In this document: positions 10,429 through 21,289 of the stretch, piece by piece | Layout: each line of letters opens with the position of its first letter | How positions within the stretch are numbered: position 1 is the first letter of the stretch | Assembly (NCBI GenBank): GCA_018257865.1 | Contig: JAEUBA010000004.1 | Coordinates: 124,001-188,000 of the forward strand | From: Stereocaulon alpinum | Taxonomy: Eukaryota > Ascomycota > Lecanoromycetes > Lecanorales > Stereocaulaceae | Direction of reading: 5' to 3' | Length of the DNA: 64,000 nt | The notes under the pieces: model-generated | What the model was told of the DNA's origin: nothing | Seen by the model: the letters and a program-made list of their open reading frames with translations, nothing else | Database searches by the model: none | Translations under genes and position numbers: made by a program

Positions 10429-11075
10429 TCAACCTTCTGCAATCGACTGTAATTTGACAAGCCACTTCTTCGACACCGAAGAGTATCCGCCTGCACTACT
10501 CGAACCTAATGCCCCACTTGAACCCATCGACCGTACCGAAGCGCTACTCGCAATACCCGCTCTCAGCATCAACGTCACGCTCGCTATCAAGTTTAACCCT
10601 TGGGGCGATGGACAAAGCCAAAAGCATGTTTCCCCATAAACATGACTACCCATCAACGCGCCCAACAACCCAGATCATCGTTCCCCACAACGGCACACAC
10701 TACCGCATCACTTACACCCATGCTCATACAACTCATCCAACCGCTCAATCATCAAGCTCCCGTTCACCCCATCCGCAAGCAAATTTCCCTGCTCAAATAA
10801 GCAAAGAATCCATGGATCTTAGCCCTTTCTTTGAGCGCAGATGAATAACTTGTTGTGAACAGGGGACCGTGGATTGGAAGACGAGTCTGCCGCCAAGGTC
10901 GTAGCCGTCCTGGTCGGAGACGAGGACATTGTGGAATGCAGCGAGTAGATTGGGCATGATGTAGGGGAAATAGCGATCTCCAGCGCATTGGCTGGACCCT
11001 CGGGGCTTGATATCTAGAGAGGTGACGAAGGGGAAGGCCGAGGCGGTAGAGGAGGATAATCCAGCGCGGAGTCAC
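10429..11075 (-). pseudogene. Decayed coding remnant of unidentified family
   Basis: On the minus strand, third codon positions are rich in C/G over about 10830-11060, and the frame reads like protein (DIKPRGSSQCAGDRYFPYI, then MPNLLAAFHNVLVSDQDGYD). The sense then passes to a second frame (LFTTSYSSALKERAKIHGFF) and a third (EQGNLLADGVNGSLMIERLD), hits a stop near 10728, and resumes as ARLMGSHVYGETCFWLCPSP down to about 10429. Several frameshifts and a stop mean it cannot make one protein. I do not recognise the family. It lies tail to tail with the F-box relic. Confidence 0.5.
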
Positions 11076-12262
11076 GGTGGGCTTTTAGTTGATAGAGAGG
11101 TAAGTTCAGAGCTTGTATATAATTCCTACTATTGAAGATCTACATGATCCTTTTCTGATATCTTCAAACATGCCTCATACGCTTGGAGAGTCCATATACT
11201 CCCTCCATGAAATCGACCCTTCGAAATTTTCCTCGCCAAAAGCAATACCAACCTGCCTGTCCTAGCCCTCACCCAACCCCCTCGAGAAGACACCGCGCTA
11301 GAGTTCACTCCCAAACGGGTGAGCAGCATACAGAATCTATCCTACACCATTAGCTCGATGATCAAGGGTCCGAGTAACATTGCGCAAGTCCGCTATTATG
11401 GGAGGGTGATTGCAGCAGCGAGTTGCGTTCATTGATTGTAAGCGGCGCTGTTCTTGCTGAGCTATTCGGAGCATATCTCATAGCCAACGTGGGGTCTGTA
11501 AGAGGAAATAGAATGTGTAGTATCGAATGCTGCTGGTATTTTGCGTAGCTGTTGACCAGTGTATAACAAAAGCGCAACTTGGCAAAGGTAGAAAAACAAG
11601 GGACCTAGATTGATTTGTTTTCTCAATGTCGCTTTTCAGATGTGCCTGTTTATGTATCATTGAATTCAATAGTAGCTAGACAGTCGGTAGCTACTGATTT
11701 AGCCAGGGCCGCTCATCTTATGCGCCGTTACATATGTGATTGAAAAAGGGGCTAGGCCGAGTAGTCAGGTACGGTGGAGAGTCCTCCGCTCCTACCTTAT
11801 GTCATGAGCAAATGACAGGGGGTTGGCACTAAAGACGGGAGCTAGTGTTTAGTCAACGCTAGACCCCGCAATCGGCTGTGAAGCTGGGGGATGCGTGAGC
11901 TTTTGATGTGATGGTCTCGTGACAGAAGATTCCAGAGCAATATTAGTCGAGGGAGCTTCCAGGGAGCTTCCCAACAACTTCAACATAACTTAGCTGCTGC
12001 ATGATCTGATATCTGTAGAATTCCCAATTGGACCCTTATCTGGTGTGTACTCCCTATTGCATTGAGGCTGGCCAATCAACAATGATGCTTCGTCACTGCT
12101 TCAAGCTCCGAACTCTTTGTTTGTTTGAAATCATTAGCTGACTTATTCATCATTAGTCCACCTCAGGGCATCAACAATAGTTCAACCATCTTCGAACCCC
12201 TCTGTATCATCAATCATCTATCATACCACCAATCAATCAACGAATACCATACCCCAACCATT
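11076..12262. other. Intergenic region upstream of Stf2-like gene
   Basis: No gene recognised. A Leu-rich minus-strand open frame around 11129-11329 could be a further fragment of the neighbouring decayed gene, but it lacks a start codon. The last 100 bases are CA-rich and low in G, typical of a 5' leader for a highly expressed fungal gene. Confidence 0.4.
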
Positions 12263-12891
12263 AGTACGTTGTTTCGTTCTCACTGATGAGCCAAGCTTGT
12301 GTTCTTGCACCCCTTGCCCGCTCACATCCGACCCCACCTCGATGTGATCAGAGTCCTACCTACATAAGAGCCAAAGTTGTCGGTTCAGCATACTTATTAC
12401 TTACATATCCAGTGACTCGCTCCTACAAGCAGAATGACCGTGACCATGTTGGCCTTGCTGACGGTACCGCCGAAGCCGCAGAGCATCTGCCCCGCTATTT
12501 CGCCAAGTCAGGCCATGTCGATGCCGACCCAAAGAAGGTGAAAAAGGAAGGTGGAGGCAAAGGTAATTGGTGAGTGAAAACCCTGAAACTCACTCAACAG
12601 CACTCAAACTCACAATATCGTAGGGGCACTCCTGGAGACGAGTCCCAGGACTATGGCTACAACTTCACCAACGCCCGTCGTCGCTCCAACAGCAGCTCCC
12701 ACGGCCATGCCATCGGTGACTTCAAGACCAAATTCGAGGCTGCCGATGCTGATCCTGTCTTCGAGGAAGAATACCATGGTGCTAAGCCCGAGGATGCTGA
12801 CTTGGATGAGCATCTGGGCCTCGAGAAGGGAGAGAGTGCCGACAGCGTTAGCACTGCCTCCGTAGATGAGGAAGATCTTAAGAAGGCCTAG
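12263..12891 (+). CDS. Stf2/Tma10-like small hydrophilic protein with intron-split start codon
   Basis: Three coding exons: 12263, 12413-12569 and 12624-12891, giving 141 residues. The first coding exon contributes a single base: the A of the ATG is at 12263 and TG follows the 149-nt intron (gtacgt...tatccag). The result, MTRSYKQNDRDHVGLADG, begins like yeast Stf2 (MTRTNKW...). The conserved block KKEGGGKGNWGTPGDE spans the second intron and matches the family's GSGKGNWGKPGDE core. The rest is charged and Ser-rich. In yeast, Stf2 and Tma10 are linked to desiccation tolerance and ribosome association, and Stf2 was first described as an ATP-synthase-inhibitor stabiliser. The role here is inferred. 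The CA-rich leader suggests strong expression. Without the split ATG the only upstream starts lie in a non-conserved frame. Confidence 0.85.
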
Positions 12892-13577
12892 ATGGCTTTC
12901 TCGGGGGAATAATAGATGCGGGCCCGATCATAGAGCTGGCATCTGTTGATTTCATCTTAGTGGAGGCTATAGTGGCTTTGAGATAGCAGAACGATTGCAG
13001 GCTGATCTCTTTCGATTCCTTGCAATGGCATGATGTGTATTATTGATAGATGCTTGTGATTCAGCTAGCAATAATGCGATGAAGCTATCTTCTCTGACGA
13101 AACGGTAATCCGTTGGTTCTGCTCGTTCCTCCCGTTTAAATCGATCTTTGACGGAGAGACTATGGTCGAGGCGATTGCTCAGCAGCTTCTATTCACAATG
13201 GCTTAATCGTGGAGGTCCGTACTTTAATCTCTCAGTAAATATCTCACGCCTTATGACCTTCCATAGCCACACAAAACGCAGTGATTACTGGAAGTGCTCA
13301 TGATGTGCTACGTGCCGAATAAAGCCATAATGTATGAGACAGCGAAACTGGCGTTCAAGCTGGCCATGTCCCATTCGTAGACAATATATTGATTTATTGG
13401 TGAGGCAGAAGCGTGGTCGAAGAGATTTGCCTCTTGCCTGGCCGCAACTTTTTTTCTGGTGACAGGCGCGACCCGACTTTCAAGGATTTAGGAAATAACA
13501 ACACGACATCGAAAAATCAACAAACAGGAAGCACACGGCTTCCAAATACTCACAGACAGTTCACGAAACGATCGACA
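12892..13577. other. Intergenic region between Stf2-like gene and Nup133
   Basis: 3' region of the Stf2-like gene and promoter of the nucleoporin gene. No coding signal, repeat or RNA gene seen. Confidence 0.45.
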
Positions 13578-13592
13578 ATGAGAGTGCGGTGA
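13578..13592 (+). promoter_or_regulatory. Minimal upstream ORF before Nup133
   Basis: ATG AGA GTG CGG TGA encodes four residues. Its stop codon ends exactly 2 nt before the Nup133 ATG at 13595. If it is in the mRNA leader, ribosomes must bypass it by leaky scanning or reinitiate almost at once. No transcript data to confirm this. Confidence 0.5.
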
Positions 13593-13594
13593 TT

Positions 13595-16500
13595 ATGTTT
13601 GCCCCAGACGCCACCGTGCCAGCCAGCGTGGTTGCGCGCAATCCACGAAGAAGGCAAAGGACTAGCTCTGACGACTCTGTGGCTTTACGACACAACCCAA
13701 AGAGGATACGACGATCGGCTTTGACTACAGAAACGTTTCAAGACCCTGATACTGTGACGACAAACGGGCACGTTGGCCCTGTGGAGGACCAACCATTGGC
13801 GAATGGTCACGCGAAGGAACCTGGGAGTCAACACCATGGGAACGCTGACGCCACGAGCTTAGCAATCAGACACAGAGGCGTAAAGAAGGCCGATAGAGAG
13901 CGAAGGACAAGTAGGAACGATGGGGGCATTGAGCTGGCAAGTGATCACAATTCTGGACATTGTGATGTACAATGCGCTAAGTTCTCTTTTATCCAGACCA
14001 GGAACGAGAACTACGTCGTGACACAACTGCCTACCACCCCAGACTCACTTTTGGATCGTTATGCTTCTGGTAAGACCACGCTGTTCTTACTCGGTCAGTA
14101 TGATCTAATTCACATACAGAAAAATGGCGAGGAGAAACATCGGCCCAGCTTGGCTATGCCCTTGCAATGACCAAGACCGAAGCTATAGTATGGCGTTACG
14201 TGCAGGAAATGGGACCAATCGATCACACCAGACCTATCCATATTAAGCTCCTCGAATCATCAAGCAACCCTCGTCACCCATTACCACTAGGCATTCTTAT
14301 ACCCACCTCCGCAGAGCCGGCCTTACTGGTGGTCATGCCTACAAATGGGAAGGTCACATACTGGGAGAGTCTTTCAAGCGCTGCAAGTGCAGATTCGCAC
14401 CGTCAAAAGCAACAAAGTGTCCAAGGCACCGTCAGCGGTCTGTTATCTGGTGAATTCGTTACCAAGATCACAGAGGCTGAGCCACGGGGTTTCGTTCTCA
14501 CTCTGAGTACGGGTAGACTCGCACACCTAACGGTCAGCGATCCGCAAGGGAAGCCTTCAATCAATGTTCAATTCATACGCGACAATGGCGCTCAAAGCGG
14601 AGGTGTATTTGGAAGTCTTCGAAGTGTCTTCAGCAGCGCGGGTTGGCGAAAAGACGTTGTCGCAGTCAGAGCAGGGAGATCATGGCAACGAGGCCAAAGG
14701 TTCGTCACGGTTGCTACTACCAAAGGATCATTCCAAACATGGGATCTTAGCTGGAACGGAACACACACGTTGGTCAGCGAAATCGATGCAAAGAGTGATA
14801 TGCTTAAGGCGCTAGTGGAGGGCTCAGAAGTACAGAAGATATATGAGGAGCGACAATTTGAGCTCCAGGACTTCACCATGTTACCGGCCCAAAGTTCTGG
14901 GAAAGAAGTCGCAAAATTGGACAAGAGTGGGGACTGCAAAATTATGGCATTGACGAGCCTTAAGGGAACAGACGCCACAGATTACGCCCTAATTGGGCTG
15001 AGTCTCATTAGCAACTCGGTGACCATTGATGTCGTCCATCCTATCACTTGCTACAAGACGTTACAGTCCTCGGACACAGAATTTAGACCACAAGTCCTTG
15101 TTCCTGAGCCAGCCCAGACAGCCTTCGTCATATTTGAGAAGAGCCTCGTCCTCATATCTCTCGCAGAGGTCGAGGAAACACCAAGCTCCCAGCTTCAAAT
15201 GGAGGCACATACGCTACCAGACCCTTTCCAAGATGTTATCGACTTTCGCACAACTAAACCATACCAGATAGTTGGATGTGCGTCCGAGGCACATGAGCGC
15301 AGTGAGTTACAATCATCCTGCGTACTCGTAATCTATGGATTTGGTCTCATCCGAGTGTCTACTTTGCCTGCCAAGGAAGGCTTATCAGCTTTGAGTAGAG
15401 CTGCTGTAACAGCGAAAACCAAGATTGAGCAGGCCGTGTTCTTTGGAGGTCTGCACCAAGACTTACTGGATTTTGCTCCCAGACCAGAGATATCTTTTAC
15501 CCAGGAAGAAATCGAAGCAGCAGCACTAAGTGTTAGCCAATCGATTATGGACTCGACTTCTGCATATATTCCTGCAATAAGTCCTTCGATGGAACAAACG
15601 CTCCAACGCAGGGCTACTGCTCTCGCTGATCTCAACAAGCATCTTCGCCATCATTATCCGCCCCTGAGCAAGCTTACCAAATGGAAGCTACTCTGGAACG
15701 CTGAGAAGATGGCATCTGCAAAGGCTATCTGGCGGTGCTACAATGCAGCGCTGAGCAATCCTAACAAAGGCCAGGATAAGCGGACCCTTCTCTTCGAGCT
15801 CTTCGAATCCATGCACGAAGATATGAAGACTGAGAACGAGCCTGAATTGCATGAAACGGATCCTGTCCGGCACTGGTTCATAAAAGACGTATGGCGCTTG
15901 GAGCATGTGCTTCCTTGGGCTCAGAACGTAGTTGAGACGCTATTTGAGCATAGCGTGAAGATATACAAGAAGATCGATCAAGCGACGCAAGCGAGATTTG
16001 TCAGCGAAGCCAACGATATTCAACTAGCTGCTCTGGAAACCGCTTTCCGGTTCCGCGAAGCAAATGCTGCAGCATATGGTCTCGAGGACGAGATGATGGC
16101 TGATGGAGTACTGTTCAAGGGCCACTATGAAGAGCTACCCGAGTTCTGGACATCACATGAAATTACCTGCCAAAGAGTCAAGGCTCTGACGGACGTCTCT
16201 CGGGAATTGGCACGTCTCAATGAGGACAATGATGGCGGTGAGGGCGAACCGTCTCCAGAACTCATCATAAAGCTAGCAGCAGACAATCCTCGCCAAGTAC
16301 AGATCTTCTGTCAGACATGGACCGAGAGGTTTCGGTGGCTCATGTCGCGCCCTGATTCGGAAAGCCAGGCGAGAGGAGAGCTGTACATGCGCAGATTCTT
16401 CGAAGGCAGGACTACCCTCTTAGCAAGTCTATGTGATGTTGGCCAGCCAGATGAGGCCTTTAGGCTAGCAGAGAAATATCGTGACATGGATGCTCTAGTC

Positions 16501-17805
16501 CTCATCATTGAACAAGAGATGGACCATGTGGAAAACGACGAATTAGCTCAATTCGAGGAGCGGATCGACGAGTATTTCCTCAGGTTCGGGATCCCTTGGG
16601 CAAACGCCTTTTTTAAAAGGAACCTCGATGGCGGCAAAGCTGTGGAGGTACTCAATAACAATGCCAGCTATAAAAAGCATCTGACACATTTCCTTCGGCA
16701 CCATTCTGAGTATTCGAAGCTTGCCTGGATCAACGAGGTTGCGGCGGAACAGAGCTACGTGAATGCTTCCCGTCATTTAAGGATAGCTCAAGAGAATGAG
16801 ACGAATCTGTGGAGTAGGAAAATCGCACTAAGTATGGGTAAGTTAAGCATCATGGCGGCCATTGCGAGAGGACAAACCAAGAAAGAGTCCGGGGAAGCTG
16901 CCATAACAATTCTTGACGAGGAACAGCCTGTGATAGCTGCTCAGGAGAAGCTTTACAAGTACATCAAGCCCACCATCAGGGACGCACTCGATGCGGAGGC
17001 AGAGACTGAACTGGCGATGCAAAAGTATGGATCGGTTTTTGTGAAAGACAAGCCAACGCTTCGCAAGGCTTTGGAAAAATCTATGAGCAGAATGCTAGCT
17101 ATGGAAAACTTGCCCCCCGCCAATTTGATCGACATACTCACCCTGGTGGACGACGAAGGTCTATATCCGGACGAGGAAGGCTTCATGGACACCAGATTTT
17201 TCTCTGCCCTCAAAGTTCTCAGACAAAGCACGTTAGGCTCGCTAGCCAAAGGGGACACAACGCTGGAAGAGAAGATCATTTGGAGACGTTGCGTAATTCA
17301 GGACAATTGGGAAGAGATCAATCGGACAGAGCTGAAAGACGACACTCGAGTCGAGGTCGAGACTGGGGCCACAGCCCTCTTTAAGACGCTCAAAGAAGGC
17401 TACCGAACTGGTTTTTGGAACAAGAGCCCGCCCCCATCCCCCACCTCTCTCCTCGAAGCTGGCACGACGATTGAATCCCTTCAGTCTTCCATCTTCCACG
17501 CAGATTGGCCTGAATCTACGCAAGCTGTCTATGCTAAGGATTTGGTGGCTGAGTCTGAGATACTGCAAGAGTATCTTGAGAAAGGCCGATTGGGAATGTG
17601 GTGGAAAGGTGTGCTTGACGCCGCACAGAAAGCAGCTAGGGTCGAGGCAGATGAGAATGGCGCAGCGAAGGCAAAGCGACATGATGCAGAGACAGCGCTC
17701 AAGCTTCGAATGAGGACAAAGAATCGGGAGGCTATGCCCAAGCAGGGAGCTGAGGACGGAGATTTAGACGTCGATGAGCAGGATGATGTTATTATGGGTA
17801 TTTGA
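13595..17805 (+). CDS. NUP133: Nucleoporin Nup133
   Basis: Scaffold nucleoporin of the Y-complex (Nup107-160/Nup84) of the nuclear pore. Exons 13595-14069 and 14120-17805 give 1386 residues. The 50-nt intron (gtaaga...catacag) joins LLDRYASE to KWRGETSAQLGYALAM, restoring the typical Nup133 propeller start (NYVVTQLPTTPDSLL, then TEAIVWRY). The first 90 residues are basic and disordered (RRRQRT, PKRIRRS). A beta-propeller domain occupies about 130-520 and an alpha-helical stack the rest, with EVAAEQSYVNASRHLR at about 1040 and the conserved C-terminal region LPPANLIDILTLVDD at about 1155. The GTG six bases upstream cannot serve as the normal start. A four-codon upstream ORF immediately precedes the ATG. 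Identity strong from overall pattern and length. Confidence 0.9.
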
Positions 17806-18432
17806 GGGTTCGAGATCACGCATACACAGCGTCAGGCCTGTTCCCTTTTTGAAATTGGTGAGCATTTTCGGCACGCATTGTTCATTGCAGGCGCATGCAT
17901 CTGCATACTAAAGGTGCCATTGGGGCACAGGTTAGGCATGAAGGCATGTGATGCCGTGGTGAATCGTACTATCAGGACTAGCAGGGTGTCAAAGGATTGA
18001 TTATACTCGAATTATGCGGGCTGCAAGGCCCCAGGTACACACAGAACATTTGTAGTCTGTTCGATTCTTCGTTCAACCGGATCTTCACTTAACATCATGG
18101 ATGCTCTCAATTAGATGCTTTGTTCTCGTCCATCCGTTCAGGAGCTGTTGCCTTTAATCTAAGGTCTTCCTTGCCAATCTTCGAGCTTCAAACTACTCCA
18201 CAGATGCGCACAAAGCTAATAGCCCACCAGGAAAAGCATCCCTTCAGCCAACATCAATGGTTTTGCCATAAGCCTTACAGCAGAAAGAGTTGCCAAACTC
18301 GAAGAATCCAACCCTTCGATTGCCGGTTGTGCATTAAGGCAGCCATGCGTACAATCCTGTCGATTCGTTATCACGCAAATTGACCGAACATGGGCGTATA
18401 GAAAGAGCTTTGATGTTCAAAATCTACAGACA
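17806..18432. other. Intergenic region after Nup133
   Basis: 3' region of Nup133. No coding signal or structured RNA seen. Confidence 0.4.
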
Positions 18433-18678
18433 ATGGCAGCGACTCCGCCTGTAAATAAGGACAGCACTCCTGCTACTGGAGATGCCGCTGCAACGACTTC
18501 GACCAGTCCCCCGGGGATGTATCCTATTATTACTGCGGGAGGGAGTTCAGTCAACCCCACTTGTGACCACAAATACCCACTTCACACTTCACCAACCAGC
18601 TTATCATATTGTCCCTCTATAGAAGTCGCAAATACAGTCGCTGCTCAAATACCTTATCTAGCTGCCTGGGCCATGTGA
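18433..18678 (+). CDS. Short open frame, possible first exon of unknown gene
   Basis: ATG at 18433 has a good fungal start context (ACAATGGC). The frame opens with a Thr/Ala/Pro-rich segment (MAATPPVNKDSTPATGDAAA) followed by PPGMYPIITAGGSSVNPT. After that the codons look random to the stop at 18678, so a donor near the GTGACC at 18562 is possible, but I cannot place a following exon. Not recognised; it could equally be chance. Confidence 0.25.
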   Translation: MAATPPVNKDSTPATGDAAATTSTSPPGMYPIITAGGSSVNPTCDHKYPLHTSPTSLSYCPSIEVANTVAAQIPYLAAWAM

Positions 18679-19399
18679 ATCATAATATCCTACGCACATA
18701 CCTCTCCCCACCCAACCCACCACCACCCTACCCCTCCCCCTCCACCACCCAATCTCATCTCACAAACCCCTCACCACAACCAAATCCTCCCCACACCCGC
18801 AGCACCGCAGCAAAACCCCCAGCACATCCCATCCATTCCCCAGAGAAACCCTCTAACCCGCCCCCCTTCCTCAAATCACATCCCCCCATCCAATTGGCCC
18901 ACGAAGCGAGCTTACCCCCCCCCTCCCCCCCGGCCCACCACATTTGTCACCCACCCTCCACCTCGGACGCGCTTTATAATCCCCCACCAAACCGCGAAAT
19001 CCTTAGAGATGAATAATCAGCCAACGCGCCGCACGCATCGCAGCGCATGTAGACGGTTTTGCAGATCTTGCTTACGAGGAAAGGCGTGCTAGGGGTAGAA
19101 ATGCTGCTGCCTGCCTACCTGCGTGCGTGGGTTGGGTTGGGTTGGATTTGTAATGTAAAGGGGTTCGGTGTCCGGTGATTGTGGTGTGAGTGTCTATAGG
19201 TTGCTGTGTGGAAGGGAGGGGGAGGGGAGGGGAGGGATATAAAGACTAGCGAGTTCGGGTAGCTAGAGAGGTTGCGAAGAGACAGATAAATAGATAGACA
19301 GACAGACAGGGAGAAAAACAGCTACTCAACAAGCAAACACCAACAAAAAATCCAACACCGCAAACTGCAATTCTTCCCAACTCCAAAACCCAAAGAACA
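18679..19399. promoter_or_regulatory. C-rich and purine-rich upstream region of NmrA-like gene
   Basis: From 18710 to about 18960 the + strand is extremely C-rich, including runs of seven to eight C near 18915-18930. From 19210 to 19236 it switches to a pure G/A tract with five or more G-runs. A TATAAA follows at 19238-19243 and a CA-rich leader runs to the ATG at 19400. The arrangement suggests a strong promoter with TATA about 160 bp upstream of the start codon. Confidence 0.55.
19238..19243 (+). promoter_or_regulatory. TATA box of NmrA-like gene
   Basis: TATAAA directly follows the purine tract and lies 157 bp upstream of the ATG. A CA-rich, low-G leader follows, as in many strongly expressed fungal genes. 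Confidence 0.55.
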
Positions 19400-20641
19400 A
19401 TGTCCGCTCCCCTCAAGAACGTCGCCATAGTCGGTGTATGTGCACCATCCCCCTCCCCACTCACAAACCCCCAACTAACCCCCTCTCCCCCAAGGCCGGC
19501 GGCAACCTCGGCCCCTACATCCTCGAAGCCCTCCTCTCATCCCCGAGCCCCTTCGCCATCACAGTCCTGTGCCGCCCGACCTCAACCTCCACATTCCCCC
19601 CCCAAGTCCGCGTCCTAAAAGGGGAATACACGCCCGAGTTCCTGGAAGCGAGTTTCAAAGGCATAGATGCCGTGATTCTAGCAGTGGGAGCTACGGCGTT
19701 AGGCGAGCAAAAGAATTTCGTGGATGCGGCTGTGAAGGCGGGGGTGCGGAGGATCATACCGAGTGAATTTGGAGGGGTACGTCATCTATCCTGGACAGCT
19801 ATGTGGTAGCTTGAGAAAGGAAAAGCGTGGAGGGGAGATTTAGGATGGTGTTGCTGATGCGTGTGAGATGGGTAGGATACCGCGAACCCGGTGTTACTAG
19901 CGACATCGCCTTTGTTTGCTGTGAAAGCGGAAGTGGTGAAGTATATCAAGGAGGTTGTGGCCAAGCATCCGAGTTTGACGTGGACGAGTATCATCACGGG
20001 GCCGTTCTATGACTGGGTAAGCACCTCCAAATCTCTCCTCCTCCTCTGCAAGTGAACAGGAAACTAATCCTCCACTCCTTCTCATCAGTGCCTCGGACTA
20101 GGTTACTTCAGCTTCGATCTCCAAACCAAGAAAGCGACTCTCTATGACGAGGGGAAGGGCGAATTCAGCACCGTACGTATCATACAATCCTCGCTCACTC
20201 CACAACGATTTTCCAAATAATAAGCTCATTCTGGAACATCAATAGACAACCCTTTCCGCAATCGGCGCCGCAGTAGCCGCCCTCCTCTCCCAACCCGACA
20301 AATACGTAAACGAATACCTCTACCTCAGCTCCTTCACAACATCTCAAACCGAGATTTTCGCAGCGCTCAAGAAAGCAAGTGGGACCAAGGACAGCGATTG
20401 GACCATCGAGAATCAGTCGGTAGAGGAGCGTATAAAAGCTGGAAATGAGAGGTTCGCCAAAGGTGATATGTATGGGTTAATGGATGTGGTCTTCGGAACG
20501 ATTCTTGGTGGGAGTAAGTTTGGGAGTGATTATGCCAAGGGTAGGAAAATTGGGAATAGCGAGCTGGGAATTGAGAAGGAGGATATCGAGAGTGTGACGA
20601 AGGAGGTTTCGGAGGGGAACAGGCATGTTCCTAAGTGGTAG
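19400..20641 (+). CDS. NmrA-like / isoflavone-reductase-like NAD(P)-binding protein
   Basis: Atypical short-chain dehydrogenase of the NmrA/PCBER group, with a Rossmann fold. Five exons: 19400-19435, 19495-19776, 19876-20016, 20089-20172 and 20246-20641, giving 312 residues; all introns are phase 0. Exon 1 ends at VAIVG and exon 2 starts AGGNLGPYILEALL, so the dinucleotide-binding GxGGxxG loop is assembled across intron 1. Later landmarks are VRVLKGEY, GIDAVILAVGATALGEQ, AGVRRIIPSEFG, and across intron 2 DTANPVLLATSPLFAVKAEV with the family's substrate-pocket Lys region, then TSIITGPFYDW. Members reduce varied small molecules or act as redox sensors; the substrate here is unknown. The TATA-containing, CA-rich upstream region suggests inducible or strong expression. 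Confidence 0.85.
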
Positions 20642-21289
20642 GAGTTCAAGGTACCGAGGTGAAGTCTTAGTCGGAACGCTGTATAGGAGGGCTTCGAGGA
20701 CTTTGTACTTGAGCCGTGCCTGCCTGTGTTAGCGGCAGACTGAAAAGATAAGTAAAGAAAAGTAATGGACTGCGATCGATTAGCTTAGAGTCCTCCTATT
20801 ATTGAATTATGCGGCTATCTTTTTCTCATTTGTTGATCGCTTCCTTCAATGCTCCCGCGCTGACAAAAGAAATGATGAATGCAGTCATAACTCGTTCTTA
20901 GCGCTGTATATGTGTACGATTTATCGTGCTGTTGCAAGAGGCGTTCGAGGGCTGATGAAGAGGTGGAGGCGAAAGTTAGTGTGGCTTCTAAACAGAGTGA
21001 CCGTCAGAACGGTGTGGTGGTGGGTATAGCGAGAGTGTTGAGGTAGTTTCGAGAAAGCCTCCATGCGTAGATCGAAGTGCCCAAAAGCCCAACGCCATTG
21101 AACGTTTGAAAAGCCGCACCTTTTGGAGCCGTCTAGAGGTATAATCGAGTTTTGTGGGTTGGCATGATGCCAATAGGTAGACCAAAAGTAATTGGATCTT
21201 CGGACATCAATCTATGCACCAAATCAGCCTGGAAGGCCTTTCGACATAAGCCACATCAACCCAACGTACAGAAAATCGCAGGCTATTCA
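20642..21289. other. Convergent intergenic region
   Basis: Lies between the 3' ends of the NmrA-like and casein kinase genes. No coding signal. Confidence 0.4.
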
